64,000 nt of DNA from CAZIHO01 sp964538875 (lineage in GTDB: Bacteria > Pseudomonadota > Gammaproteobacteria > Chromatiales > Chromatiaceae), in contig CAZIHO010000005.1 in the NCBI GenBank assembly GCA_964538875.1, positions 1-64,000 of the forward strand, read 5' to 3'. Shown one piece after another: positions 8,575-17,192 of the stretch; positions within the stretch are counted from its first letter, which is position 1; each line of letters opens with the position of its first letter. A program made the position numbers and the translations under genes. The notes beneath the pieces were generated by a model that was not told where the DNA came from, ran no database searches, and worked only from the letters and a program-made list of their open reading frames with translations.

Positions 8575-9645
8575 TCACCCCATGCGCCGCTGCAACACAG
8601 CCCCCACCCGCTGGTCCAGGTTGCGCAGCAGGGTCGCGGTAGTGTCCCAGTCGATACAGGCGTCGGTGACGGATACGCCATAGCGCAACTGGCTCAGATC
8701 CTTGGGGATCGCCTGGTTGCCGGCCTGGAGATTGCTTTCCAGCATGATGCCGATGATGGAGCGGTTGCCGGCCAGGATTTGGTTAGCCACGTTGTCTGCC
8801 ACCAGGGGTTGTAGTTCCGGCTGTTTGTTGGAGTTGCCGTGGCTACAGTCGATCATGATGTTGGGTGGCAGTCCGGCCTTGGCTAGGGCTTCCTCACACA
8901 GGGCGACGCTCACCGAATCGTAATTGACCGCCGGCCCGCCGCGCAGGATCAGATGTCCACAGGGATTGCCCCGGGTTTGCAACACCGTGACCTGGCCGCT
9001 TTGGTTGATGCCCAGGAAACTGTGGGGCTGGGACACGGATTTGAGGGCGTTGATGGCCACGTCCAGGCTGCCGTCGGTGCCGTTCTTGAATCCCACCGGC
9101 ATGGATAGCCCACTGGCCATTTCCCGGTGGGTCTGGGATTCGGTGGTGCGGGCGCCGATGGCGGACCAGGAGAACAGATCCGACAGATACTGGGGTGTGA
9201 TGGGGTCCAGCGCCTCAGTGGCGGCGGGCAGGCCCAGGTCCGCCAGCCAGACCAGCAGTTCCCGGGCCCGGTGCAGGCCTTCCTCGATGTGGAACGAGTC
9301 GTCCATGTGAGGATCGTTGATAAGGCCCTTCCAGCCCACCGTGGTGCGGGGCTTTTCAAAGTAGATGCGCATCACCAGGAACAGGCTATCTTGCACCTGG
9401 TCCCGGAGGTCCTTCAGGCGTTGGGCATAGTCCATGGCGGCCTGGGGGTCGTGGATGGAACAGGGGCCCACCACCACCAGCAGCCGGTGATCCCGGCGGG
9501 TGAGGATGTTGCGCACCGTTTCCCGCCCGGAGCGGACGGTTTCCTCCCCTTGGGGACTGTTGGGCAGGTGGCGCTTGATGTCCGCCGGGGATACCAGGAC
9601 CCGCTCGGAAGCCAGATTGGTGTTGTTGAGGCGGTCTCTCTGCAT
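8575..9645 (-). CDS. aroG: 3-deoxy-7-phosphoheptulonate (DAHP) synthase, type I
   Basis: The protein has 356 residues, the usual length of the AroF/G/H family. Signature segments are VVVGPCSIHDPQAAMDYA near residue 57, RIYFEKPRTTVGWKGLINDP, GARTTESQTHREMASGLS, GFKNGTDG and MIDCSHGNSNKQ. The enzyme condenses phosphoenolpyruvate and erythrose 4-phosphate in the first step of the shikimate pathway, in the cytoplasm. Which aromatic amino acid feeds back on it cannot be decided from the sequence; aroG is used as the family symbol. It starts 28 bp after the end of the upstream phenylacetate-CoA-ligase-type gene, so the two may share a transcript. Confidence 0.95.
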   Translation of the reverse strand: MQRDRLNNTNLASERVLVSPADIKRHLPNSPQGEETVRSGRETVRNILTRRDHRLLVVVGPCSIHDPQAAMDYAQRLKDLRDQVQDSLFLVMRIYFEKPRTTVGWKGLINDPHMDDSFHIEEGLHRARELLVWLADLGLPAATEALDPITPQYLSDLFSWSAIGARTTESQTHREMASGLSMPVGFKNGTDGSLDVAINALKSVSQPHSFLGINQSGQVTVLQTRGNPCGHLILRGGPAVNYDSVSVALCEEALAKAGLPPNIMIDCSHGNSNKQPELQPLVADNVANQILAGNRSIIGIMLESNLQAGNQAIPKDLSQLRYGVSVTDACIDWDTTATLLRNLDQRVGAVLQRRMG

Positions 9646-9673
9646 GACAAATTCCGTGGCGGCGCTGGGCCGG

Positions 9674-11017
9674 TTACTGGGATGAATTCAGGGTCTCGCC
9701 GCCGAGCCCCCGTCGGTCGAGAACCCGCTGGGCTTTGCCCTCGGATCTGGCCAGGCTCTGGGGCGGCACCAGGCGTACCCGGGCGCGAATGCCGGTCAAG
9801 TTTTGCACCTCCCGGGTAGCCCGCTTTTCCAGGGTCGCCAATTCGTCCACCGGCAGGCCAACGCGGGGTTCCAGATGCAGGGTCACCTCGTCCAGGGTGC
9901 CGGGCCGATCCACCTCGATCAGATAGTGGGCGGAGGCGCCTGATACCCGCAGCAGGGCGGCCTCGAACTGGGATGGAAAGACGTTGACGCCCCGGATGAT
10001 GAGCATGTCGTCGGTGCGGCCGCTCACCCAGCCCATGCGTGCGCCGACCCGGCCGCAGGGGCAGGGTTCCCGGTGCAGCCGGGCGATGTCGCGGGTGCGG
10101 TAGCGGATCAGGGGCATGGCCTGTTTGGTCAGGGTGGTGAACACCAGTTCGCCGGGCTCCCCGTCCGGCACCGGCTCCAGGGTATGGGGGTCCAGGCATT
10201 CCACTAGGAACTGATCTTCCTGGATGTGCAGGCCGTCCCGGACCGCGCATTCACCGCTGACGCCAGGACCTATGACCTCGGACAGGCCATAGTTGTTGAA
10301 CGCCACCAGCCCCAACGCCTCCTCGATCTGGCGGCGCATGTCCTGGGTCCAGGGCTCACCGCCAAAATGACCTAGGCGCAGGGGCAGGGCGCGGGGATCC
10401 AGGCCCAGTTCCCGGGCGCCCTCGGCCAGGGTCAGGGCATAGCTGGGGGTGCAGATCAGTACCTCGGACTGGAGATCCTGGATCAGGCCGATCTGGCGTT
10501 GGGTGTTGCCGGACGCCGCTGGCACCACCGCCGCGCCGACCCGCTCGATGCCCCCGTGCAGCCCAAAGCCGCCGGTGAACAGGCCGTAGCCGAACGCTAC
10601 ATGGGCCGTGTATTGGGGGCGCAGGCCGCCGGCCACCAGGAAGCGAGCGCACAGGTCGGCCCAGGTCTGGAGGTCGCCTTTGGTGTAGGCGACGAAAGTA
10701 GGCTTGCCGGTGGTGCCGGACGAGCCGTGAAAGCGGGCCACCTGGTCCCTGGGTACCGCCAGCAGTCCGAGGGGATACTGGAGGCGCAGGTCGTCCTTGG
10801 TGGTGAAGGGCAACTCCCGCAACGCCTCCAGGCTGTCGATGGCCTCGGGTTGGATGCCCCGGGTGGCGAACGCCTGCTGGTAGAAGGGCACCTTGGCCAC
10901 CCGCGCCAGGGTGGTCTTGAGGCGATACAACTGGAGGGACGCCAAGCGCGTGCGGGGGATGGTTTCGACCGGGTCCCAGATGCGGTTTTCAACCGCGAAT
11001 CCGTTGGTGATGCTCAT
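9674..11017 (-). CDS. paaK: Phenylacetate-CoA ligase family AMP-forming enzyme
   Basis: The protein has 447 residues from the ATG at 11017, preceded by AGGA. The adenylate-forming motif is FHGSSGTTGKPTFVAYTK near residue 95. FNNYGLSEVIGPGV, LVFTTLTKQAMPLIRYRTRDI and the C-terminal GRTDDMLIIRGVNVFPSQ hinge are all typical of PaaK. The family activates phenylacetate or related aryl acids to CoA esters with ATP. No other phenylacetate catabolic gene (paaABCDE, paaG/Z) is present, and the gene leads into DAHP synthase. A role in aromatic acid salvage, for example an indole- or phenyl-acetate to amino-acid route, is therefore possible, but the substrate is inferred only from the family. Confidence 0.88.
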   Translation of the reverse strand: MSITNGFAVENRIWDPVETIPRTRLASLQLYRLKTTLARVAKVPFYQQAFATRGIQPEAIDSLEALRELPFTTKDDLRLQYPLGLLAVPRDQVARFHGSSGTTGKPTFVAYTKGDLQTWADLCARFLVAGGLRPQYTAHVAFGYGLFTGGFGLHGGIERVGAAVVPAASGNTQRQIGLIQDLQSEVLICTPSYALTLAEGARELGLDPRALPLRLGHFGGEPWTQDMRRQIEEALGLVAFNNYGLSEVIGPGVSGECAVRDGLHIQEDQFLVECLDPHTLEPVPDGEPGELVFTTLTKQAMPLIRYRTRDIARLHREPCPCGRVGARMGWVSGRTDDMLIIRGVNVFPSQFEAALLRVSGASAHYLIEVDRPGTLDEVTLHLEPRVGLPVDELATLEKRATREVQNLTGIRARVRLVPPQSLARSEGKAQRVLDRRGLGGETLNSSQ

Positions 11018-11140
11018 GGATTCGGTGTTCCTAGGCTGAGATGGGCTCACTGCGGGGGATTCTACCCAATGACCCGCCGCCCGTGGGCGCTCCCCCAGCT
11101 GTGCTAGGCTCCGGGGGCCACATTTTCGCGGAGGAAGAGA

Positions 11141-11506
11141 ATGGAAAGCTTTACCGTGGTGCGTCCCGAGCACCTCAATCACTATGGCTACCTGTTCGGC
11201 GGCGACCTGCTGCGCTGGGTGGACGAATTGTCCTGGGCCGCTGCCAGCCGGGATTATCCGGGCTGTCATTTCGTCACCGTCGGCATGGATCAGGTGCAAT
11301 TCCAGCGCAGCGTACGCCAGGGCAGCGTGTTGCGTTTCGACATCCAGCGCGCCAAGCTGGGCACCACCTCAGTGCAATACCAGGTGCTGGTGTATAGCGA
11401 CGACCTGGCCAGCGGGCAGGAGGAAAGCCTGTTCGCCACCCGGGTGACCTTCGTCTGCATCGACGCCGAGGGCTGCAAGGTCAAGTTGCCGGAACAGCCC
11501 CTGTGA
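11141..11506 (+). CDS. YciA/BFIT-type acyl-CoA thioesterase (hotdog)
   Basis: The protein has 121 residues, and GAGGAAGAG precedes the ATG. The family signature is visible: NHYGYLFGGDLLRWVDELSW (Asn, GG and Asp at the active site) near residues 12-31, then FVTVGMDQVQFQRSVRQGS and TSVQYQVLVYS. These enzymes hydrolyse acyl-CoAs in the cytoplasm with broad chain-length preference. It is divergent from the aryl-CoA-ligase-type gene, and the two may be functionally linked. It is followed by a disturbed region with an inverted repeat and the assembly gap. Confidence 0.87.
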   Translation: MESFTVVRPEHLNHYGYLFGGDLLRWVDELSWAAASRDYPGCHFVTVGMDQVQFQRSVRQGSVLRFDIQRAKLGTTSVQYQVLVYSDDLASGQEESLFATRVTFVCIDAEGCKVKLPEQPL

Positions 11507-11540
11507 ACCCCGCTCAACGACGCTGCACACAGCAATAAAC

Positions 11541-11594
11541 CCAGTTGGGCGGGCCGGTTGCTGCACTGCGAGGGCCCATGGCCGGCCCAACTGG
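11541..11594. repeat. 15-bp inverted repeat (one mismatch) before the assembly gap
   Basis: The arms CCAGTTGGGCGGGCC (11541-11555) and GGCCGGCCCAACTGG (11580-11594) are complementary except for one position, around a 24-base loop. It lies 35 bp after the stop of the thioesterase gene. It could be a transcription-end hairpin or the edge of a small dispersed repeat. The right arm is part of the 55-base sequence that reappears across the gap. Confidence 0.6.
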
Positions 11595-11792
11595 CTCCAA
11601 GCAGGCGCCGGCCGGCAGGGCACGGAGCAGGAGGCGCNNNNNNNNNNNNNNNNNNNNNNNNNNNNNNNNNNNNNNNNNNNNNNNNNNNNNNNNNNNNNNN
11701 NNNNNNNNNNNNNNNNNNNNNNNNNNNNNNNNNNNNNCGGCCCAACTGGCTCCAAGCAGGCGCCGGCCGGCAGGGCACGGAGCAGGAGGCGC
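11583..11792. repeat. Identical 55-bp direct repeat on both edges of the N gap
   Basis: Bases 11583-11637 and 11738-11792 are identical over 55 positions, starting cggcccaactgg and ending caggaggcgc, and abut the gap exactly on both sides. Contigs from a de Bruijn graph assembly that touch at a node share exactly k bases, so a 55-base identity is what unmerged k=55 contigs would leave. The true locus may simply contain this stretch once. A real tandem repeat is the alternative. Confidence 0.9.
11638..11737. other. Assembly gap, exactly 100 Ns
   Basis: One hundred consecutive Ns is the conventional placeholder for a scaffold gap of unknown size. No coding claim can be carried across it; open frames that run through the Ns are meaningless. 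Confidence 0.98.
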
Positions 11793-12004
11793 CGATAGGC
11801 AGATCCCCAGGCGGGCCCGGCTCCACCCCAGCAGGTACTCCACTAGGCGCAAGGTACCGCCGCCTACGTCGATGATCGGGTCGCCGGGTTGGAGGTCCAG
11901 GTTCCCAAACAAGGCCACGGCGGTTTCCAGACCATCCAGATACCAATCCAGTTACGGATCGGCCCGGATTCAAACACCCGTTGCCAATGCTCCGCCCGAT
12001 TCAT
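11793..12004 (-). pseudogene. Class I SAM-dependent methyltransferase remnant, frameshifted and truncated
   Basis: Reading the minus strand from the ATG at 12004 gives MNRAEHWQRVFESGPIR, a familiar opening for small class I methyltransferases. The frame then shifts: the next reading frame continues with LDWYLDGLETAVALFGNLDL and then QPGDPIIDVGGGTLRLVEYLL, which contains the SAM-binding motif I (IIDVGGG). Inserting one base near 11950, turning Arg-stop-like sequence into Arg-Glu-Leu-Asp-Trp, would join the two parts. After motif I the similarity fades and runs into the 55-base repeat and the gap. The gene is either truly decayed or damaged by assembly and sequencing error; the adjacent gap makes error plausible. 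The function of the intact protein is unknown. Confidence 0.65.
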
Positions 12005-12097
12005 TTGGGTCCGTCGGGATGCTGGGGCTTACCTCAAGCCTAGCTGCCAGGGCGAGGGCGGTAGGGTGCGCCGGGGTTGGCGGCCCGCTAAAAAAAT

Positions 12098-12125
12098 GTT
12101 ATTGTTATATCTAATATGTAATAAC
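12098..12125. promoter_or_regulatory. AT-rich imperfect palindrome before chrB, candidate operator/promoter
   Basis: The stretch from 12091 to 12136 is far richer in A and T than its surroundings. It contains GTTATT (12098) and AATAAC (12120) as inverted arms of a 28-base imperfect palindrome that ends just before the chrB start. ChrB proteins are known chromate-responsive regulators of chr operons, so an operator here is plausible. Binding itself is an inference. Confidence 0.45.
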
Positions 12126-12126
12126 T

Positions 12127-13092
12127 ATGACAATATTAGTCGTGAGCTACCTGGCCCTGTTCGTCACTCTACCCAGCAAAGCCGCCAGCGGGCGTACGCG
12201 CCTGTGGCGGGCCCTCAAGTCCCTGGGTTGCGCCACCCTGCGGGACGGGGTCTATCTGCTCCCGGACCGCCCGGAACATGCGCAGGCCTTGGGGAACCTA
12301 GGTGCCCTGGCGGCCCAGGTCCAGGGCAGCGCCGAGGTGTATCGGTTGGCGGCCTGGGATGGCGGCCAGGAGGCCCGGTTGCAGCGCCTATTCCAGCGCG
12401 GTCCGGAATACCGGGAAATCCGGGATCAGGCCCAAGGGCTCCAGGCCGATCTGGAGACCCTGGACGAACGGAGCGCCGCCAAGCGCCTGCGCGCCTTGGA
12501 AAAACGCTGGGAGCAGGTGGGCCGTATCGACTTCTTTCCGGACCCGGCGCGGGTGGCGACCCGGGACCTGCTCTCCAAGCTGGGGGATCAGGTACGCCGC
12601 CACTATTCCCCGGACGAGCCGAGCGCCATTGATGCCAGCCCAGCGCGTCTGGAGCGGGCCGATTTCCAGGGGCGGGTGTGGGCCACCCGCGCCCGTCCCC
12701 GCATCGACCGGCTGGCGTCCGCCTGGCTGATTCAACGCCACATCGACCCCCAGGCCCGCTTCGTCTGGCTGGCCCGGCCCGGGGATTGCCAACCGGGCTG
12801 GCTGGGTTTCGACTTCGACGGCGCCGACTTCAGCCACTTGGGTCTCCGGGTCACTTTCCAGGTGCTGACCTTGAGCTTCGGGCTGGACCAGGACCCGGCC
12901 TTGGCCCGGCTTGGGGATCTGGTCAAGCGCCTCGATCTGGGGGAGCCGGCCACGCCGGAGGCCCAGGGCGTCGCGGCCATCTTGCAGGGACTCGGGGACG
13001 CTATCCCGGACGATGATTCGCTGCTGGAACGGGCCGGCGCCATTTTCGATGGTCTATATCAGTATTTTTCCGAGGAATCCGCCCATGTCTGA
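12127..13092 (+). CDS. chrB: ChrB, chromate resistance regulator/accessory protein
   Basis: The protein has 321 residues. The N-terminal ChrB domain shows LVTLPSKAASGRTRLWRALKSLG-type sequence and RDGVYLLPD. The C-terminal half (RVWATRARPRIDRLASAWLI, then QRHIDPQARFVWLA, near residues 180-215) is the ChrB C-terminal domain, with the GFDFDGADFSHLG segment typical of the family. The ATG at 12127 is used; the GTG at 12142 would also fit the usual N-terminus and is a real alternative. The protein senses chromate and controls the operon, or assists ChrA. It overlaps chrA by 8 bp, so the pair is coupled. Confidence 0.88.
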   Translation: MTILVVSYLALFVTLPSKAASGRTRLWRALKSLGCATLRDGVYLLPDRPEHAQALGNLGALAAQVQGSAEVYRLAAWDGGQEARLQRLFQRGPEYREIRDQAQGLQADLETLDERSAAKRLRALEKRWEQVGRIDFFPDPARVATRDLLSKLGDQVRRHYSPDEPSAIDASPARLERADFQGRVWATRARPRIDRLASAWLIQRHIDPQARFVWLARPGDCQPGWLGFDFDGADFSHLGLRVTFQVLTLSFGLDQDPALARLGDLVKRLDLGEPATPEAQGVAAILQGLGDAIPDDDSLLERAGAIFDGLYQYFSEESAHV

Positions 13093-14419
13093 CCTGCCGA
13101 CCGCGCCGCCGCCCATGCCCAGCCTGGGGGAAGCCTTCGTTTATTGGCTGAAGCTGGGCTTCATCAGCTTCGGCGGACCCGCCGGGCAAATTGCCATGAT
13201 GCACCAGGAACTGGTGGCCAACCGGCGCTGGCTATCGGAACACCGGTTTCTGCACGCCCTCAACTACTGCATGTTGTTGCCGGGCCCGGAAGCCATCCAG
13301 TTGGCCATTTACATCGCCTGGCTGATGCATGGCGTAGCTGGCGCCGTTTTGGCCGGGGTGCTGTTTTTCCTGCCCGCGTTCGGGCTGCTGGCAGCGCTGG
13401 CGGGGATTTATCTGACCTTCGGGGACCTGCCTCTGATCCAAGGGATTTTCGCCGGCATCAAACCGGCTGTGGTGGCGGTGGTGCTGTTCGCTGCTTGGCG
13501 CATCGGCTCCCGGACCATCCGCAATCCCCTGCTGGGTGCCATCGCCTTGCTGGCCTTTGTGGCGATGTTCTTCTTCCAGGTGGATTTTCCCTGGATCCTG
13601 CTGACCGCCGCCTTGCTGGGGGTTGCGGGCGGCCGGTTGGCGCCGGCCCTGTTCCGGGCCGGCGGCGGGCACGGCACCAGCCAGGAGCCGCTGGGTCCCG
13701 CTCTGTTGGATGACCATACGCCGCCGCCGCCCCACGCCCGCTTTTCCTGGCGGGCATTGGTCCTGACGCTGCTGGTATTTTTGCTGACTTGGGTGCTGGC
13801 CCTGGGCGCGGTGATCGGGTTCCCGGCCCTATACGACATGGGGGAATTCTTCACCAAGGCCGCCTTCTTGACCATCGGCGGCGCCTACGCGGTGCTGCCC
13901 TATGTCTATCAGGGCGCGGTGGAGCATTACGGTTGGCTCACCGGCCCTCAGATGATGGACGGTCTGGCCCTGGGCGAGACCACTCCCGGCCCCCTCATCA
14001 TGGTGGTGACCTGGGTGGGCTACCTGGGGGGCGTCGCCAAGCAGGTGTTCCCGGAGCCGCTGCTGGCCGGGTTGGCGGGCGCCGCCGTCGCCACCTTTTT
14101 CACCTTTCTGCCCAGTTTCCTGTTTATTCTGGCCGGTGGCCCCCTAGTGGAAGGGACCCGCGGCGAGTTGAAATTCACCGCGCCCCTCACCGCCATCACC
14201 GCCGCCGTGGTGGGTGTGATTGTCAACTTAGCGGTGTTCTTCGCCTGGCACGGCTTCTGGCCCCAGGGTACCGAGGCGGCGCCCTTCGCGGGACCTTTTC
14301 ACTGGCCGGCGGTGCTGGTGGCCGGGGCTGCGTTCCTAGCCCTGTGGCGGTTCAAGATCGACATCCTGCCGGTGATCGGCGTTTGTGCCCTGCTGGGCCT
14401 GGCGTCGTCCCTGGTATAG
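13085..14419 (+). CDS. chrA: ChrA chromate efflux transporter
   Basis: The protein has 444 residues, the length of the two-domain CHR transporters. Each half starts with the CHR signature: WLKLGFISFGGPAGQIAMM near residue 22, and FFTKAAFLTIGGAYAVLPYVYQ near residue 255. The halves also carry PGPEAIQLAIYIAW and the matching GETTPGPLIMVVTWVGY. About ten hydrophobic helices are visible, separated by a His/Pro-rich central loop. ChrA exports chromate across the inner membrane, driven by the membrane potential. The gene overlaps the chrB stop by 8 bp and ends 12 bp from a convergent gene. Confidence 0.94.
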   Translation: MSDLPTAPPPMPSLGEAFVYWLKLGFISFGGPAGQIAMMHQELVANRRWLSEHRFLHALNYCMLLPGPEAIQLAIYIAWLMHGVAGAVLAGVLFFLPAFGLLAALAGIYLTFGDLPLIQGIFAGIKPAVVAVVLFAAWRIGSRTIRNPLLGAIALLAFVAMFFFQVDFPWILLTAALLGVAGGRLAPALFRAGGGHGTSQEPLGPALLDDHTPPPPHARFSWRALVLTLLVFLLTWVLALGAVIGFPALYDMGEFFTKAAFLTIGGAYAVLPYVYQGAVEHYGWLTGPQMMDGLALGETTPGPLIMVVTWVGYLGGVAKQVFPEPLLAGLAGAAVATFFTFLPSFLFILAGGPLVEGTRGELKFTAPLTAITAAVVGVIVNLAVFFAWHGFWPQGTEAAPFAGPFHWPAVLVAGAAFLALWRFKIDILPVIGVCALLGLASSLV

Positions 14420-14431
14420 CCGCAGGGAGTC

Positions 14432-15112
14432 TCAGCGGAGGAACAGGGGCGGCGGACGCCGGCGCCGGGGTCGCAATAGCAGGCCCGCCGACCAGCCGAC
14501 CACCAGGGCGCCAGCGCTGGTGATCCAGGTGATGGGATCCTGGGCCGCAGCCAGGAGTCGGCCGGTCAGGGTCGCCGGCGGGACCGCGGTTAGCGCTCCT
14601 TGCGCCGGCGCCGGTTCTGGAACCGCCGGCGCCGGGCAGGCCGGAGCCGGGATTGGCGCGGGAGCCGGAGTTGGAGCCTGGACTGGTGCGGGCGCCGGAG
14701 CGGTGTTCTTGGCGGCCAACAGGTTGTCGGCGGCCCGCAACCGGGTGCCCAATTCGGCGATACGGACGTCCCGTTGCTTGACAGTCGCCTCGAGGTCCTC
14801 GATTTGGCGGCGCAGTTGACCGTTCTGGGCCTGGCTTTCCAGTAGCAATGCCCGGGCTGGCTTTTCGGTGGTCAGGTATTGGCATTCCAGCCAACCCTGG
14901 GTGCCATCCACTAGTTGTACCCGGCACAGGCGTTCACCCCGTTCCAGGATCTCCAGGGGTGTGCCGCTGGTGAGGATCTGACGGGGCTCGGTGTCATTGG
15001 GTTGATCGTAAAGCCCCACTGCCAAGCGGTCGGTGATGTGGGTGGCGGATGCCGAACCGGCCCATAGGGCCAGGGAAGCGGCCAGGCTGCGGCCAAAACG
15101 GGAGCGCGCCAT
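14432..15112 (-). CDS. Secreted SH3-domain, coiled-coil, membrane-anchored protein (TIGR04211-like)
   Basis: The protein has 226 residues from the ATG at 15112, with AGGAGG 7 bases upstream. A signal peptide (RFGRSLAASLALWAGSASA) is followed by a bacterial SH3 domain (residues about 27-80: LAVGLYDQPNDTEPRQILTSG, then WLECQYLTTEKPA). A coiled coil follows (residues about 85-120, LRRQIEDLEATVKQRDVRIAEL), then a long Pro-Ala-rich hinge, and a C-terminal transmembrane segment with an Arg-rich end. This is the layout of the gammaproteobacterial SH3-and-anchor family (YgiM-like), of unknown role at the cell envelope. It follows oligopeptidase A by 11 bp, so the two probably share a transcript. Confidence 0.8.
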   Translation of the reverse strand: MARSRFGRSLAASLALWAGSASATHITDRLAVGLYDQPNDTEPRQILTSGTPLEILERGERLCRVQLVDGTQGWLECQYLTTEKPARALLLESQAQNGQLRRQIEDLEATVKQRDVRIAELGTRLRAADNLLAAKNTAPAPAPVQAPTPAPAPIPAPACPAPAVPEPAPAQGALTAVPPATLTGRLLAAAQDPITWITSAGALVVGWSAGLLLRPRRRRPPPLFLR

Positions 15113-15123
15113 GTCAGGCCCTC

Positions 15124-17154
15124 CTATTGGATGCCGCTTTGGCGTAGCAGGGCTTCTACCTGGGGCGGCCGGCCGCGAAACGCCAGGTACAGGTCCATGG
15201 CGTCCTCGGATCCGCCCTTTTCCAAGATGTTTTCCAGGAAGCCCCGTCCGGCGCCTGGGTCGAAAATGCCCCGTTCCTCGAATAGGGAGAAGGCGTCCGC
15301 AGATAACACCTCGGCCCATTTGTAGCTGTAGTAACCGGCCGCGTAACCGCCAGCGAAGATGTGGGTGAAGCCGTGGGCAAAGCGATTCCAGGCCGGGGGC
15401 CGCACCACCGCCACCTGGTCCCGGATTTCGGTCAGGGTTTGCTGAACCCGGCCGCCCCGCTGGGGGGTGTAGTCCAGGTGCAGGCGGAAGTCGAACAGGG
15501 CGAATTCCAGCTGGCGCAGCATCTGCAAGCCAGACTGGAAGTTGCGAGCGGCCCCCAGACGCTGAAACAGATCATCGGGCAGGGGCGCGCCGGTTTGCCA
15601 ATGGCCGGCGATCAGGTTCAGGCTTTCCCGCTGCCAACACCAGTTTTCCATGAATTGGCTCGGTAGCTCCACTGCGTCCCAGGCCACGCCGTTGATGCCC
15701 GCCACCGGCGGATGATCGACCCGGGTGAGCAGGTGGTGGAGACCGTGGCCGAACTCGTGGAACAGGGTTCGCACTTCTTCATGGGTGAGTAGCGCCGGCT
15801 GGTCCCCCAGGGGCGGATTCAGGTTGCAGGTTAGGTAGGCGACCGGGGTGCGAATTCCGTCCGGGGCCAACAAGCGGTCCCGGCAGCCGTCCATCCAGGC
15901 GCCACCCCGCTTGTGGGGCCGGGCGTGCAGATCCAGGTAAAAGTGGCCACGAATTTCCTGCTGCCAGTCCCGCACGGCGTAAAAGCGCACGTCCGGGTGC
16001 CAGACGTCCACGCCCTCGACTTCCTCGATCAGCACGCCGAACAGGCGTTCCGCCACGGCGAATAGCCCGGCCACCACCCGGGACGCCGGGAAATAGGGCC
16101 GTAACTCTTCCTGGGCGATGGAAAAACGCCGTTGCCGGAGCTTTTCACCAAAGTAGGCCAGGTCCCAGGCTTCTAGGTGGTCCAGTCCCTGTTCTTGCTT
16201 GGCGAAGGCGGCCAGTTCCGCCAATTCCCGCTCTGCCTGGGGCCGGGAGCGGCGCGCCAGGTCGGTGAGAAAGTCCACCACCGCCTGGGGCGAGGGCGCC
16301 ATCTTGGTGGCCAGGGATAGTTCGGCGTAATTGGCGAACCCCAACAACTGGGCTTGCTCGTGGCGCAGCGCCAGGATTTCCTCCATGAGGGGGCCATTGT
16401 CCCAGCGCCCGGCCATGGGTCCCTGGTCCGAGGCCCGGGTGACGTAGGCGGTGTACACCTCCCGGCGCAAGTCCCGGTCGTCCGCATAGGTGAGCACCGG
16501 CAGGTAGGACGGCTGCTCCAGCGTCAGCAGCCAGCCGCTGTGACCCCGGAGTTCCCCGGTTTGGTGGGCCAGCGCCAGGGCCGAATCCGGCAGCCCCGCC
16601 AGGTCGGCGGGATCGGTGATGAGGCGGGTCCAGGCCTGAGTGGCGTCCAGCACCTGTTCCTCGAAGTGGCTGCCGAGTTGGGCGAGGCGCTGGCTGATGG
16701 CCTTGAAGCGGGCCTTGCGCGGTGCTGGCAGGTCCACGCCGGCTAGGTGAAAGTCCCGGAGGGCCAGGTCCAGCACCTTGACTTGCACAGGGTCCAGATT
16801 CCGGGCTTGCTCGCGAATGGTCCGGTAGGCTTGCCAAAGCCGTTCGTTTTGGCCCATCTCGGTGGCATAGTCGCTCAGCTTGGGCAGACAGGCGTTGTAG
16901 GCCGCCCGCAATTCCGGCGTGTTGCGCACCGAGTTCAGGTGCCGCACCGGCGACCAAGCCTGGGACAGCCGGTCCTCAAGGATCTCGATGGGGTACACCA
17001 GGTTAGCCCAGGTGGGCTCCCGGCTCGGCTCCAGCAGGTTGGCGATCCGCTCCCGGTTATGGGTCAACAACTGATCCAGGGCCGGTTCCACCTGATCCGG
17101 CTCGATGCGGGAAAAGGGCGGCAATTGATCGAAAACTAACAGGGGATTGTCCAT
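15124..17154 (-). CDS. prlC: Oligopeptidase A, M3 family zinc metallopeptidase
   Basis: The protein has 676 residues, matching the family. The zinc-binding motif is LFHEFGHGLHHLL, with His466, Glu467 and His470. The downstream GINGVAWDAVELPSQFMENW segment provides the third ligand Glu. The N-terminal FSRIEPDQVEPALDQLLTHN is the usual OpdA opening, and the C-terminal FAGGYAAGYYSYKWAEVLSADAF is strongly conserved. The enzyme degrades short cytoplasmic peptides, including cleaved signal peptides. It has its usual length and an intact active site. The SH3 protein gene follows 11 bp downstream. Confidence 0.95.
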   Translation of the reverse strand: MDNPLLVFDQLPPFSRIEPDQVEPALDQLLTHNRERIANLLEPSREPTWANLVYPIEILEDRLSQAWSPVRHLNSVRNTPELRAAYNACLPKLSDYATEMGQNERLWQAYRTIREQARNLDPVQVKVLDLALRDFHLAGVDLPAPRKARFKAISQRLAQLGSHFEEQVLDATQAWTRLITDPADLAGLPDSALALAHQTGELRGHSGWLLTLEQPSYLPVLTYADDRDLRREVYTAYVTRASDQGPMAGRWDNGPLMEEILALRHEQAQLLGFANYAELSLATKMAPSPQAVVDFLTDLARRSRPQAERELAELAAFAKQEQGLDHLEAWDLAYFGEKLRQRRFSIAQEELRPYFPASRVVAGLFAVAERLFGVLIEEVEGVDVWHPDVRFYAVRDWQQEIRGHFYLDLHARPHKRGGAWMDGCRDRLLAPDGIRTPVAYLTCNLNPPLGDQPALLTHEEVRTLFHEFGHGLHHLLTRVDHPPVAGINGVAWDAVELPSQFMENWCWQRESLNLIAGHWQTGAPLPDDLFQRLGAARNFQSGLQMLRQLEFALFDFRLHLDYTPQRGGRVQQTLTEIRDQVAVVRPPAWNRFAHGFTHIFAGGYAAGYYSYKWAEVLSADAFSLFEERGIFDPGAGRGFLENILEKGGSEDAMDLYLAFRGRPPQVEALLRQSGIQ

Positions 17155-17192
17155 CGTGGCACCAGGATTGGCCGGCGGGGCGGCCTAATGGG

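Noticed and set aside
11507..12126. Long proteins reading through the gap
   Set aside because: Open frames across the 100 Ns carry unknown residues and cannot be trusted; only the methyltransferase remnant is supported.
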